Counted from the first letter of the stretch, positions 34,933 through 44,689 are shown. The stretch is 64,000 nt of DNA from Lachnospiraceae bacterium (GCA_017396555.1 JAFQLS010000025.1:119688-183687), one strand, 5' to 3'. Made by a program: numbers and translations. The notes: generated from the letters alone by a model not told the origin.

Positions 34933-37536
34933 CTATTCTGTTCTAAGTGCGATTACCGGATCCTTCTTAGATGCTACCTTTGCAGGGAATAAACCTGCCA
35001 CAACTGTAAGTACCATACTAATAATTACAAGACCAACTCCACCTTCTACCGGCAACTTTGCAAGGCCTGCAATCTCAGTAAGTGAAAGTATAATAGCATT
35101 TATAGGAATAAGCATTAGTAAGGTAATAATAATACCTATCATACCTGCTACAAATCCAACTATAAGTGTTTCTGCATTAAATACACGAGAGATATCTTTC
35201 TTTGAAGCACCAATACTACGAAGTATACCAATTTCTTTAGTTCTCTCAAGTACAGAAATATATGTTATAATTCCAATCATTATAGATGAAACCACAAGCG
35301 AAATAGCTACAAATGCAATTAAAATATACGAAATAGCATTTATAATAGTAGTTACTGACGACATTAACAATGCGATATAATCTGTATATTCAATTACCTT
35401 ATCTTCTTCGCCGGCTTTTCTCACATCATCATTATAATCAGCAATAATTTCTGAAATTTTATCCTTTGCTTCAAAATCCTTTGCATATATATTTATAGCT
35501 GTAGGATTATCTATATCAAGAATTCCTAATTTTTCAACATTCAAGTCATATGTTGCCTCTGTTGTTGTACTTGGCATATTTTGCTTAAACATGGCTAGAA
35601 TTTCTTCTTCGGACATATTCTGCATATACCCCTGCATTCTTGCCTGTTCTTCCTCTGGAAGTGTTGCTACATAAGCGTTAACATCTTCCATAGTAATTTC
35701 AACCTCTTCTGCCTCGAATTCAATTCCTGTAAATACATCCACATCCGGATTCTCAAGTTGTTTCTTAACTATTTCCTGTTTGTTAATTTCTTTTACAAGA
35801 TATTCACTCAACTCCTGAGTATATCCAATTGCACCTGTAGTTGTTACATTAGAATCTTCTGTTGGTTTGATTATACCAACAATTTTCAATTCCATACCAT
35901 TGTCTACTATATCCTTCATATATAAAGCATCTTCGCTCTTATCTGTCCATGTATTTGTCTTTTCATCATACTTATAGTAGTCTGATGGTAATATTAACTT
36001 ATATGTTGTACTAAGAATATCATCAAATGTAAATGATTGCTTTTCGCTCTTCTGTTCTTCACCCTTTGCAAGTCCTTTCATAGCTTCAAGCAACTCTTCC
36101 TGGTCCATCATTCCGATTGAATATAAAAGGAAATCACTAGCCTGATTATTTTCATCAACTATCAAAACTATCTCATCAGCTTTCTCAGGCATTTTACCTT
36201 CAACTACCTGATACTGGCTACTTACCATTTCCTTATTACCATTTAATACAGTCCAAAGACTCATGTCTTCAACACCCATATAATCAATATTTGCCTGTTG
36301 CTTAATTGCATCAAATAATGTAGATGGGTTAACTCTATTTATTCCTTTTGAAGTATCTGAAGAATATACATGCATCGGAACATTATACACATACTGAACC
36401 TCTGTTACATATTTATGGATTTTATTTTCCTTCTTATCTAAAAACCTCTTAAATTCAACAAGATTATTTTCTTTCATTGATTCTGTCAACGAAGTCATAA
36501 CATCTAACATAAGGTTATTTGAGTACACCTTCGTCATATCCTCGTTAGTGTTTTCCATAGTGGCACTCATAGATTCCATCATACTATCCATACTTGTAGT
36601 CTGCTGCATAATTGTTATAGGATATGCTGTAAGTGTATCCCTTTGAACGTCATCAATATATAACTGCACACCATTTGATAATGACATAATAAGCGCAATA
36701 CCGATAATACCAATACTTCCTGCAAATGCAGTCATAAATGTTCTTGCCTTTTTTGTTAAAAGATTATTCAGACTCAAGCTTAATGCTGTAAATAATGACA
36801 TAGAGGTTTTCTTTGCCTTAGGTCTTGAGTTTACCTCTTCCTCATCATATTTTTCTCCATCAAATGGCATAGAGTCATCTATTACTTTACCATCAAGTAA
36901 TTTAATAATTCTGCTTGAATACTGATTAGCAAGCTCCGGATTATGAGTAACCATAATAACAAGCTTATCTTTAGCTATTTCCTTAAGTATATCCATAATC
37001 TGTACACTTGTTTCTGTATCAAGTGCACCCGTTGGCTCGTCTGCAAGTAAAATATCAGGATTATTTACAAGTGCTCTTGCAATGGCAACTCTTTGCATCT
37101 GACCACCCGACATCTGATTAGGTTTTTTATGAAGCTGGTCACCAAGTCCAACCTTCTCTAGCGCTTCTTTAGCTCTCCTTCTTCTCTCTGACTTAGATAC
37201 ACCAGATAAAGTAAGTGCTAATTCAACATTTGATAATACAGTCTGATGTGAAATAAGGTTATAGCTCTGAAAAACAAAGCCAATAGAATGATTTCTATAT
37301 GTATCCCAGTCTCTATCCTTGAATTTCTTAGTTGACTTTCCATTAATAACAAGGTCACCGCTTGTATAGTGGTCGAGACCACCAATAATATTAAGCATTG
37401 TTGTCTTACCACAGCCGGACTGACCAAGAATAGATACAAATTCATTTCTCCTAAAGCAAATATTTACTTCTTTAAGAGCATGAACTATTGTATCACCAGC
37501 AATATAATCCTTTGAAATATTTCTTAATTGTAACAT
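34933..37536 (-). CDS. Fused MacB-type ABC transporter (ATPase plus permease)
   Basis: 867 residues. An N-terminal ABC ATPase (Walker A GQSGCGKTT at about 38-46, signature MSGGQMQRVAIARAL, Walker B ILLADEPTGAL) is joined to a permease with one membrane span at about 265-285, a large extracytoplasmic region and three C-terminal FtsX spans from about 735 to 860. This is the MacB layout, but MacB proteins of Gram-positives often act as mechanotransmitters for peptides or toxins; the substrate is unknown. It follows pgeF by 13 bases. Confidence 0.9.
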   Translation of the reverse strand: MLQLRNISKDYIAGDTIVHALKEVNICFRRNEFVSILGQSGCGKTTMLNIIGGLDHYTSGDLVINGKSTKKFKDRDWDTYRNHSIGFVFQSYNLISHQTVLSNVELALTLSGVSKSERRRRAKEALEKVGLGDQLHKKPNQMSGGQMQRVAIARALVNNPDILLADEPTGALDTETSVQIMDILKEIAKDKLVIMVTHNPELANQYSSRIIKLLDGKVIDDSMPFDGEKYDEEEVNSRPKAKKTSMSLFTALSLSLNNLLTKKARTFMTAFAGSIGIIGIALIMSLSNGVQLYIDDVQRDTLTAYPITIMQQTTSMDSMMESMSATMENTNEDMTKVYSNNLMLDVMTSLTESMKENNLVEFKRFLDKKENKIHKYVTEVQYVYNVPMHVYSSDTSKGINRVNPSTLFDAIKQQANIDYMGVEDMSLWTVLNGNKEMVSSQYQVVEGKMPEKADEIVLIVDENNQASDFLLYSIGMMDQEELLEAMKGLAKGEEQKSEKQSFTFDDILSTTYKLILPSDYYKYDEKTNTWTDKSEDALYMKDIVDNGMELKIVGIIKPTEDSNVTTTGAIGYTQELSEYLVKEINKQEIVKKQLENPDVDVFTGIEFEAEEVEITMEDVNAYVATLPEEEQARMQGYMQNMSEEEILAMFKQNMPSTTTEATYDLNVEKLGILDIDNPTAINIYAKDFEAKDKISEIIADYNDDVRKAGEEDKVIEYTDYIALLMSSVTTIINAISYILIAFVAISLVVSSIMIGIITYISVLERTKEIGILRSIGASKKDISRVFNAETLIVGFVAGMIGIIITLLMLIPINAIILSLTEIAGLAKLPVEGGVGLVIISMVLTVVAGLFPAKVASKKDPVIALRTE

Positions 37537-37549
37537 TTTTCTTTCCTTT

Positions 37550-38335
37550 CTATTTTAACATAATAAATGCTGCCAAATTTCCCCGTTTTCCACCCGATGC
37601 TCTATGTGAAAACAACAAATCACTATTGCAGCAGGTACAAATACCTGAAATCTCTAAATTCTCTTCTGTAATACCGGTCATTTTTAATATAACCCTATTT
37701 GCTTCCCACAAATCAATAAGATACTTATCATTTTGTTTTGAAAACACAATATTTTTATAACCTTCTTTAAATTCTTCCATAAATGCTTCGGCAACATCTG
37801 CACTTACTTCATAACAATCCTTGCAAATACTCGGACCTATACAGGCTATTATATTTTCCGGCTTACATCCATACACTTCAACCATTTTTTCTACAGTCAC
37901 TTTACCCATCCTGTTTACCGTTCCTCTCCAACCCGAATGAGAGGTTGCTATAACCTCTTTAACCGGATCAAAAAATAATAACGGCACACAGTCCGCATAA
38001 AATGTAACTAACGGAATCTGTTTTACATTTGTTATCAAGCCATCAATATCATCATAATCTTTAGGAAATACAATTCCTTTCCCTTTATCAGCCTCCGTAA
38101 CAATTCTTATATTAGTTGTATGTGTCTGGGCTGATAAAACCAAATTTTCATAAGGCATATTTAGTTCCTTTGATATAATACGAAAATTTTCCTTTACATT
38201 TTCATCATCATCTCCTCTGTTAAATCCCAGATTCATACTTTCGAATATGCCTTTACTTACTCCTCCAACTCTGGTTGAAAATCCGTGTTCAATTATATCG
38301 CAATTATTCAATTTGTCAAATCTAATTATGTCCAT
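37550..38335 (-). CDS. pgeF: Peptidoglycan editing factor PgeF (laccase-domain)
   Basis: 261 residues, the Cu-oxidase_4/YfiH family, which removes misplaced residues from peptidoglycan precursors. Conserved motifs: HGFSTRVGGVS near the start, SHSGWRGTVNRMGK with the metal-binding His and ACIGPSICKDCYEV with Cys/His ligands, and GICTCC. GGAGG lies just before the ATG, which is spaced one base from the yraN stop (TAAATG), so the two are probably coupled. Next is the fused ABC transporter. Confidence 0.94.
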   Translation of the reverse strand: MDIIRFDKLNNCDIIEHGFSTRVGGVSKGIFESMNLGFNRGDDDENVKENFRIISKELNMPYENLVLSAQTHTTNIRIVTEADKGKGIVFPKDYDDIDGLITNVKQIPLVTFYADCVPLLFFDPVKEVIATSHSGWRGTVNRMGKVTVEKMVEVYGCKPENIIACIGPSICKDCYEVSADVAEAFMEEFKEGYKNIVFSKQNDKYLIDLWEANRVILKMTGITEENLEISGICTCCNSDLLFSHRASGGKRGNLAAFIMLK

Positions 38336-38692
38336 TTAAAAGCCTCCAAAGGCATTTTTTATTATTTCATATTCATTATCATATATAGACACAACATCAT
38401 ATCTATATTTAGAATAAAATAGCAAATTATTATCTTTAATATAATTTTTGCTTACTTTTATTATCTTGTTTTGTTTCCTATAATCCACAGCTTCATATGG
38501 CAAACCAAAATTTATTTTCGCCCTGTATTTAACCTCTATAAACGAAATATATCCATCATTTATATCCTTCGCAATAATATCAATCTCACCATATTTACAT
38601 CTGTAATTTGTTTCAAGGATAATATATCCCTGCTCCTCAAGAAATTTACATGCACGCTTTTCATATTCTGTTCCTATGGTTCTCTTATTAAT
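38336..38692 (-). CDS. yraN: YraN/UPF0102 nuclease-like protein, probable ATT start
   Basis: 118 residues. The PD-(D/E)XK-type pattern is clear: YEKRACKFLEEQGYIIL, then YGEIDIIAKD (Asp) and FIEVKYRAK (E-x-K). This is the YraN family, linked to DNA repair or Holliday-junction functions in some bacteria. Notably no ATG, GTG or TTG occurs in frame upstream of the conserved start region before a stop. A GGGG site is seven bases before an ATT codon at 38692, giving INKRTIGTEYE as the N-terminus, the usual length. ATT would be a rare start, like infC. Located between rnhB-fliK-flhB-like and pgeF, its usual context. Confidence 0.85.
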   Translation of the reverse strand: MNKRTIGTEYEKRACKFLEEQGYIILETNYRCKYGEIDIIAKDINDGYISFIEVKYRAKINFGLPYEAVDYRKQNKIIKVSKNYIKDNNLLFYSKYRYDVVSIYDNEYEIIKNAFGGF

Positions 38693-38708
38693 AATTACAC
38701 CCCTTTAT

Positions 38709-38984
38709 TTATAAAATTTTATTTTTTATTTTATCCATCCTGTCAACAAATACAAGTATTTCTGCAACAACACCATATAATTCCGGTGGTATCATGTCCC
38801 CTATCTCGAGTTTTGACAAAGTTTTTGCAAGCTTAGCATCCTCATATAAAGGAACTTCTGCTTTATTTGCTTCATCTATAATCTTTTCCGCTATAATGCC
38901 TTTACCGGAAGCTACAATTATAGGTGCCTGGTCTCCCTTATTATACTGAAGGGCAACTGCTGTTTTATTTTTGTTTTCATCCAT
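38709..38984 (-). CDS. FlhB-like C-terminal domain protein (YlqH type)
   Basis: 91 residues corresponding only to the cytoplasmic end of FlhB/YscU: KTAVALQYNKGDQAPIIVAS, and EVPLYEDAKLAKTLSKLEIG. The autocleavage motif NPTH is missing (QAPI at this place), as in YlqH. Full FlhB would have about 350 residues with four membrane spans. No other flagellar gene occurs here, so its job is unknown. Directly upstream is the FliK-like partner. GGAGGAG precedes the ATG. Confidence 0.85.
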   Translation of the reverse strand: MDENKNKTAVALQYNKGDQAPIIVASGKGIIAEKIIDEANKAEVPLYEDAKLAKTLSKLEIGDMIPPELYGVVAEILVFVDRMDKIKNKIL

Positions 38985-38997
38985 AATTAAACTCCTC

Positions 38998-40620
38998 CTA
39001 TGCCCTTATGTCAAATAAATATTTTTTAATATTTATTACATCTTCATCATTTTTAAGTATTTTTCTTGCTGGCGATTCTTCTTCAATCTGTTTAACCGTC
39101 TCTGATGAACACATTACAGAATATCCCTGTGAAACAAGTTTTTCTTCAAGTTCTGACAAATGTTTATCTATTAGCCTTGCAGACATATAATCGGTCATTG
39201 AAAATTTAATTGTAACATGACTATTGGTTAAAGATACATTAATATCTGTAGCACCAAGATTTTCTAAATCAAGATGAAGAAATGCAGTTAAGGTTTCACC
39301 TGGTTTTACCTTGCCTCGCTTTTTATTATATACATACAGCTCGGCATTTGCTTCTTCTTTTGATAATTTAATTGGAATTTGTACATAAGATGCCAAATTG
39401 TTAAGATCGCCCATAAAATTCAGATTCTGGCTAAATTGTTTACTATGCTCAAGAAGATTTTCAGAACCCTTAGGATTATTTTCAAGTGCTTTACTTAACT
39501 TATCTTCTATATTATCTAACCTTTCATATAATGCATCAATTTTTTGTTTAGGTGAAATACTATCATCCTCAAACATTTCCGGTTTTAGGGATAATCTCTC
39601 CATAATCTTATCTTTAAGACTTTCTTTTATTTCTGTTGAATTAAAGATAGTTGCCAACTCTTCTTTATTACCTATATTTTCATTAATATATGTGATTGCC
39701 GCCTTAAATTCTTCATTTGTTTTTGCATTAACAAGCATTTCTTTTGCAACATCAGTAAAGGACTTTTGCATTTCAGCTTCGTTATCATCTAATATTTCGA
39801 TATTTTCAAGATTTTGCATATCAGTTTGCATACGGTTAGTGTCATCTGATATGCTGATATCAATTTTACCAGACTCATTTTGATTAACAATTGAATCCAA
39901 TGTATCCGGAGTGAAGAACGCATCCATAAGTTTTCCAAATAACTCTGTAGTATCTGTAACACTATTATTATATTCAAGCGATGAATTCGCAAGCAAATCT
40001 GTAACATCATCAGCCATGCTGCTTATACCGGAAGTAAAAGAATGCATCGAGTTCTTATATGCTTCATATTGCTGTATATTTTCCTTACTAACGGGTAAAT
40101 CATGAGCATTCATTTCAACCAACGATGAAATATTCGCTTCAGGATATGACAGGGTTTGTTTAAATAAATTTATTACTGTATCTTTGTCTATTGGTTGTTT
40201 GTAATTTATAAGCTCCTTTACAAGTGCTATGTTCTTAGGTGTTTCAGGAAGCGAAGCTCCAAGAAGTGATTTTGAAATAAGTTCTCCTGATGCATCACCA
40301 TACGCTGTAGGCGTAATTACAAGTTTATCACCAAAATGTTCTTTTACCTGAAATACAACCTTTTCTCCAATATTTAAATTCATTTTGCCGGATATACTGG
40401 CATTAATTGTCTGGTCATTACTAAGTAAAATCTTTACCATAGAGTCATTATTTCTTACATCTAGTATTGTACCCTTAAAATATTGTCCTTCTATCAAATC
40501 GGCCAGACTTGTACCATTAGACGCTAAAGTTTTTTCAGAAATAACCTTTGTCTGATTTTCATTTACATTTTTATTTATGTATTGACTATCTCTTGCTATA
40601 CTATTTGTCTGAATTTCCAA
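38998..40620 (-). CDS. FliK-like (Flg_hook) protein, orphan
   Basis: About 540 residues. Long N-terminal low-complexity region rich in Asn, Ser, Glu and a coiled segment, followed by a C-terminal Flg_hook-like domain (FLHLDLENLGATDINVSLT, about 450-500). FliK normally measures hook length; YlqG is the non-flagellar relative next to rnhB in Bacillus. Start: TTG at 40620 is eight bases after GGGAG; the GTG three codons earlier stands too near that site. No flagellar locus visible. Pairs with the FlhB-like gene 14 bases downstream. Confidence 0.85.
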   Translation of the reverse strand: MEIQTNSIARDSQYINKNVNENQTKVISEKTLASNGTSLADLIEGQYFKGTILDVRNNDSMVKILLSNDQTINASISGKMNLNIGEKVVFQVKEHFGDKLVITPTAYGDASGELISKSLLGASLPETPKNIALVKELINYKQPIDKDTVINLFKQTLSYPEANISSLVEMNAHDLPVSKENIQQYEAYKNSMHSFTSGISSMADDVTDLLANSSLEYNNSVTDTTELFGKLMDAFFTPDTLDSIVNQNESGKIDISISDDTNRMQTDMQNLENIEILDDNEAEMQKSFTDVAKEMLVNAKTNEEFKAAITYINENIGNKEELATIFNSTEIKESLKDKIMERLSLKPEMFEDDSISPKQKIDALYERLDNIEDKLSKALENNPKGSENLLEHSKQFSQNLNFMGDLNNLASYVQIPIKLSKEEANAELYVYNKKRGKVKPGETLTAFLHLDLENLGATDINVSLTNSHVTIKFSMTDYMSARLIDKHLSELEEKLVSQGYSVMCSSETVKQIEEESPARKILKNDEDVINIKKYLFDIRA

Positions 40621-40654
40621 TCTGGTCACTCCCTTCTGCTTATTTTACCTTGTT

Positions 40655-41410
40655 TTACAGAAAATTTTTTATGAATGTTTCTCTATGAATAGGTGTTTTA
40701 CCATATTTTTTAATTGCAGCTATGTGTTGTTCACTACCATATCCCTTATTACTTGCAAATCCATATTCAGGATAAATCTCATCATAGGATACCATCATTC
40801 TATCTCTTGTAACCTTAGCGACAATACTGGCAGCACCAATGCTTATACTCTTTGCATCACCTTTTATAATAGGTATCTGTTTAATATCAACGCCTGGTAT
40901 ATTTACTGCATCGTTTAATAATAAGGTTGGCTTAACACTTAGTTTATTAATTGCTTCCCTCATTGCTTCATAAGTCGCCTGTAAAATGTTAATCTCATCT
41001 ATTCTTTGAGGAGATACTACCGCTGTTGCGTAAGCTACTGCTTTTTCTACTATTACATCGTATAGTTCTTCTCTCTTTTTTTCGGATAATTTCTTAGAAT
41101 CGTTTATATATAAAATATCACAGTCCTTTGGGAGTATAACTACCCCTGCAACTACCGGGCCTGCAAGAGGTCCTCTTCCAACCTCATCAATCCCTGCTAT
41201 AAATTCATAATCAGAATACTTCTTCTCAAATTCTTTTAGTTTCTCAGTTCTTTCAAGCTCCGCATAGAATTTATCGAGTTTTTTTTGATATTTTTCAAGA
41301 AGCTTTATAACACCCTGTCTTGTATCATTGCTATATTTGTCCATCCCCAATTTAAGTTCATTAATATTTAATTGTTCCAGTTCTTTATTAATATCAGATA
41401 TACTTATCAT
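40655..41410 (-). CDS. rnhB: Ribonuclease HII
   Basis: 251 residues. Removes ribonucleotides from DNA/RNA hybrids. The catalytic motif GIDEVGRGPLAGPVV at about 75-89 and the downstream DAVNIPG, GDAKSISIGAAS and HRETFIKNFL are present; N-terminal helical extension as in clostridial forms. AAGGTG precedes the ATG. The gene neighbours rbgA and lepB, the same order as Bacillus. Confidence 0.96.
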   Translation of the reverse strand: MISISDINKELEQLNINELKLGMDKYSNDTRQGVIKLLEKYQKKLDKFYAELERTEKLKEFEKKYSDYEFIAGIDEVGRGPLAGPVVAGVVILPKDCDILYINDSKKLSEKKREELYDVIVEKAVAYATAVVSPQRIDEINILQATYEAMREAINKLSVKPTLLLNDAVNIPGVDIKQIPIIKGDAKSISIGAASIVAKVTRDRMMVSYDEIYPEYGFASNKGYGSEQHIAAIKKYGKTPIHRETFIKNFL

Positions 41411-41423
41411 TTAGTCACCTTAC

Positions 41424-42281
41424 TTATTCTGAAAATTCTAATGTTATTTTTCCTATTTTACCATTTCTAAATTCGTCAAGCAATATAAAAGATGCTTTAG
41501 AATAATCAAGTTCATTTCCCTTTAACAAACATCCTCTTACCCTTGCAATATTTTCAAGATTAATAAGTGCATCTTCATTTTCTTCAATTCCATATCTATT
41601 TGCAATAATACCCTCATAATTTAAATGTAAAAATTTAAGAAGTTCTACCGCTAATTCTTCAATATTAAGTATATTGTCGTTAATTGAACCAATTAATGCA
41701 AGTCTAAGTCCTACCATCTGGTCTTCAAATTTTGGCCATAATATTCCCGGAGTATCAAGTAATTCTAAATTTTTATTTAATTTAATCCATTGCTTACCTT
41801 TAGTAACACCCGGCTTATTTCCAGTCTTTGCACAAGCTTTTCCAGCATATGAATTAATAAATGTTGACTTTCCAACATTCGGTATACCGACAACCATGGC
41901 TCTTACAGGTCGATTCTTAATTCCTCTTGCTCTGTCTCTTTCTATTTTTGCTTTACATGCTTTTTCAATCACATTATTTATCTGCTTAATTCCTGCACCA
42001 CTTCTTGCATTAATTTTTACAACATATGCGCCTTGTTCTTCAAAAAACTTCACCCACTTATCATTATATCTTTCGTCAGCCAAATCTGACTTATTCAAAA
42101 GTATTAATCTGGATTTATTTTTTCCTATAGTGTCTATATCCGGATTTCTACTACTCAAAGGAATTCTCGCATCTACAAGTTCAATAACCAAATCCACAAG
42201 TTTTATATCTTCCTGCATCATACGCTTAGCTTTTGTCATATGCCCCGGATACCAGTTAATATTGAATTTATCTTCACTCAT
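41424..42281 (-). CDS. rbgA: Ribosome biogenesis GTPase A (circularly permuted)
   Basis: 285 residues. Order of motifs is NKSDL (G4) before GIPNVGKSTFIN (G1) and DTPGIL (G3), the permuted pattern of RbgA/YlqF, needed for a late step of 50S assembly. The start is ATG 42281 with AGGAAG upstream; a frame to 42314 lacks a site. N-terminal NINWYPGHMTKAKRMM is typical. Downstream of lepB by 22 bases. Confidence 0.96.
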   Translation of the reverse strand: MSEDKFNINWYPGHMTKAKRMMQEDIKLVDLVIELVDARIPLSSRNPDIDTIGKNKSRLILLNKSDLADERYNDKWVKFFEEQGAYVVKINARSGAGIKQINNVIEKACKAKIERDRARGIKNRPVRAMVVGIPNVGKSTFINSYAGKACAKTGNKPGVTKGKQWIKLNKNLELLDTPGILWPKFEDQMVGLRLALIGSINDNILNIEELAVELLKFLHLNYEGIIANRYGIEENEDALINLENIARVRGCLLKGNELDYSKASFILLDEFRNGKIGKITLEFSE

Positions 42282-42303
42282 ATTATCACTTCCTAACTTT
42301 ATG

Positions 42304-42873
42304 CTAATCAACAAAATTTATGTTCTTAAATGGTGCAAATATAAACCACACTTTTCCAACGATTTCTTCTTTACTCACTGTTCCTATAGTTGAAAATCTG
42401 CTATCTTCACTATTGTTGATATTATCACCAATAACAAAATATTCATCAACATCAAGTGTCATTTTTGTTGAAATATTTCCTGCATTTACAATTTTAACAT
42501 CATCGACTGTATTGTAAATCTTATCGTTAATATATAACTTACCATTTTTTATCTGTACCGTATCACCGGGTGTTGCAACAATTCGTTTTACATATGTGCC
42601 AAAAGCACCTTCATTCACAGCCTTATTAAATACAACAATATCTTCCTTTTCGGGTTCAACTAATTTATAAGTAAAGGTATCTACAAAGATTCTCTGATCA
42701 TTTAAAAGTGTAGGCGACATAGAATTTCCGACTACCTTTTCATCCACACCAAAATAAGTTACAACAAATAAACCCAAACATATTACAACAACAACATCAA
42801 CTATATATTTTATTATTTTATCAAATATAATACTTTCATCTGGTGCAAATGAATAAGAATCATATCCTGCCAT
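42304..42873 (-). CDS. lepB: Signal peptidase I
   Basis: 189 residues. A short N-terminal tail then one membrane span (YIVDVVVVICLGLFVVTYFG, about 23-42). Catalytic motifs: GNSMSPTL (Ser), VKRIVATPGDTV (Lys) and VIGDNINNSEDSR. It cleaves secretory signal peptides on the outside of the membrane, in line with secreted products such as the leucine-rich-repeat protein. GGAGGG precedes the ATG. It follows the rplS terminator by about 30 bases with no visible promoter. Confidence 0.95.
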   Translation of the reverse strand: MAGYDSYSFAPDESIIFDKIIKYIVDVVVVICLGLFVVTYFGVDEKVVGNSMSPTLLNDQRIFVDTFTYKLVEPEKEDIVVFNKAVNEGAFGTYVKRIVATPGDTVQIKNGKLYINDKIYNTVDDVKIVNAGNISTKMTLDVDEYFVIGDNINNSEDSRFSTIGTVSKEEIVGKVWFIFAPFKNINFVD

Positions 42874-42901
42874 TGCTTTCCCTCCTGTTATATATTGAAA
42901 A

Positions 42902-42932
42902 AAAGGACAAAATACCTAGGTACTTGTCCTTT
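42902..42932 (-). terminator. Terminator after rplS
   Basis: AAAGGACAA (42902-42910) and TTGTCCTTT (42924-42932) form a 9-bp stem followed on the minus strand by TTTTTTTC. It lies 12 bases after the rplS stop and upstream of lepB, which lacks a promoter in the gap; read-through is then needed. Confidence 0.85.
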
Positions 42933-42943
42933 AACATCAAAAA

Positions 42944-43288
42944 TTATTTTACTAATTCTTTAACCTTAGCTGCCTTACCAACTCTTGTTCTTAAGTAGTT
43001 AAGCTTAGCTCTTCTAACCTTACCACATCTAACAACTTCAATCTTTTCGATTGTAGGTGAATGTAATGGCCAAGTCTTTTCAACACCAATACCGTTTGAA
43101 TTCTTTCTAACTGTAAAAGTCTCTCTTGAGCTTCCGCCCTGTCTCTTAATTACTGTTCCTTCGAAAACCTGAACTCTTTCACGATTTCCTTCTTTGATCT
43201 TAGCATGAACCTTAACTGTATCACCAACGTTAAATTCCGGAATCTCTCTTAACTGAGTTGCTTCGATCTGCTTAATAATTTCATTCAT
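42944..43288 (-). CDS. rplS: 50S ribosomal protein L19
   Basis: 114 residues. The typical [21 protein letters not shown] segment (here split) and [17 protein letters not shown] and [19 protein letters not shown] are clear. Sits at the 30S-50S interface. AAGGAGG precedes the ATG. It has its own promoter 80 bases upstream and a terminator after it, so it can be expressed separately from trmD. Confidence 0.98.
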   Translation of the reverse strand: MNEIIKQIEATQLREIPEFNVGDTVKVHAKIKEGNRERVQVFEGTVIKRQGGSSRETFTVRKNSNGIGVEKTWPLHSPTIEKIEVVRCGKVRRAKLNYLRTRVGKAAKVKELVK

Positions 43289-43369
43289 TTTGTGTGACCT
43301 CCTTATATTCTACGATGTTCTTAATACTTAAATGTAACAGAGGACCATCTATTTCTCACAACATAAGCT

Positions 43370-43398
43370 ACTCTACCATATAAATCTAGCTTTTGCAA
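43370..43398 (-). promoter_or_regulatory. Promoter of rplS
   Basis: TTGCAA (43398-43393), 17-base spacer, TAGAGT (43375-43370). About 80 bases before the rplS ATG; the leader might hold an L19-type autoregulatory element, but I cannot show the fold. Confidence 0.55.
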
Positions 43399-43408
43399 GT
43401 GTTTTTTA

Positions 43409-44101
43409 TCATAAAATATTATTTAGTAAATCCGGTCTTCTCTCCATAGTTCTTTTTAATGACTGTTCTTTACGCCATTTTTCTATGTTTGCGTGATGAC
43501 CACTAAGAAGAACCTCCGGTACTTTTCTTCCCATAAATTCTTCCGGTCTTGTATATTGAGGATATTCAAGAAGATTATCGCTAAAACTCTCATATTCAGC
43601 TGAATCCTTGTTATTCAACACTCCATCAACCAGTCTTGATATTGAATCTATCATAACCATTGCAGGTAATTCTCCACCGGTAAGAACATAATCACCTATT
43701 GATACATTATCAGTAACTATCATTTCAAGTATTCTTTCATCAACACCTTCATAATGCCCACATAGAAAAATCAAATCCTCTTCCCCTGCTAATTCTCTTG
43801 CCATTTGCTGATTAAAAACTTTACCTTGAGGTGTCATATATAACACTCTAGGTCTTTTTTTATTCTTTATTCCTTCGATAACCGACTGATATGCTCTGTA
43901 AATCGGTTCCGCCTGCATTACCATACCGGCACCACCACCATACGGATAGTCATCAACGTGTCCATGTTTTTCAAGGGTATAATCTCTAATATTTACTGCA
44001 TTTAATGTGATTTTGCCACTATCAATAGCTCTTCCTGTTATACTTGTACCAAGCCCATCTTTTATCATATCCGGAAATAATGTTAATACGTGAAAATTCA
44101 T
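43409..44101 (-). CDS. trmD: tRNA (guanine-N1)-methyltransferase
   Basis: 230 residues. Methylates G37 of tRNAs read with CNN codons using SAM. Trefoil-knot motifs are visible: [26 protein letters not shown] and [14 protein letters not shown]. The start ATG overlaps the rimM stop as TAATG. The gene pairs with rimM in ribosome and tRNA maturation. Confidence 0.97.
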   Translation of the reverse strand: MNFHVLTLFPDMIKDGLGTSITGRAIDSGKITLNAVNIRDYTLEKHGHVDDYPYGGGAGMVMQAEPIYRAYQSVIEGIKNKKRPRVLYMTPQGKVFNQQMARELAGEEDLIFLCGHYEGVDERILEMIVTDNVSIGDYVLTGGELPAMVMIDSISRLVDGVLNNKDSAEYESFSDNLLEYPQYTRPEEFMGRKVPEVLLSGHHANIEKWRKEQSLKRTMERRPDLLNNIL

Positions 44102-44616
44102 TAATCAATCAATCCTTTCAATAAATGCACTCTCATAACTCTCTCGTTTAAATCTACATTCAAAATACAATCCTTTATAGCAGGAATAAGTACATCTTTA
44201 CCATTATTCATTTTTACTTCATACACATCATTTGCACCAGTTTGAAGAACATCAGTTAATTCACCAAGTTCACTTCCATCATCTGTAACAACTTTTAGCC
44301 CAATTAAATCCGCAATAAAATATTCTCCTTCTTCAAGCTCAACGGCATTTTCCCTTGTAACAAGAAGCTTCTTTCCTTTATACTTTTCTATATCATTTAT
44401 ATCATTTATTCCCTTAAATTTTAGTATAACAAATTGTTTGAAAAATTTAACCGATGCAATCTCTAATTCTATAAGTTCTTTATCAGTATCAAGAATAACC
44501 TCTTTAAGAACTTTAAATCTGTTCGGGTCATCAGTTGTAGGGAATACCTTAACTTCGCCTTTAATTCCATGCGTTGATGTTATAGCACCAACCTGTAATA
44601 ATTCATCTCTATTCAA
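44101..44616 (-). CDS. rimM: Ribosome maturation factor RimM
   Basis: 171 residues with an N-terminal RimM barrel ([19 protein letters not shown]) and a C-terminal PRC-barrel-like domain ([20 protein letters not shown]). Helps 30S 3' domain assembly. It starts at a TTG (44616) eight bases after AAAGGA; no ATG fits. It lies only 45 bases after the hairpin that ends khpA transcription. Confidence 0.95.
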   Translation of the reverse strand: MNRDELLQVGAITSTHGIKGEVKVFPTTDDPNRFKVLKEVILDTDKELIELEIASVKFFKQFVILKFKGINDINDIEKYKGKKLLVTRENAVELEEGEYFIADLIGLKVVTDDGSELGELTDVLQTGANDVYEVKMNNGKDVLIPAIKDCILNVDLNERVMRVHLLKGLID

Positions 44617-44661
44617 TGTTATTTTCCTTTCACATTTAATCTTAGATAAAAAGTAAAAAAA

Positions 44662-44689
44662 GACGTCTTATAGCTATGTATAAGACGTC
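44662..44689 (-). terminator. Hairpin terminator/attenuator between khpA and rimM
   Basis: GACGTCTTATA and TATAAGACGTC (44662-44672, 44679-44689) form an 11-bp stem followed on the minus strand by TTTTTTT. Because rimM is only 45 bases downstream and no promoter fits between, it probably lowers rather than stops transcription into rimM-trmD. Confidence 0.85.
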
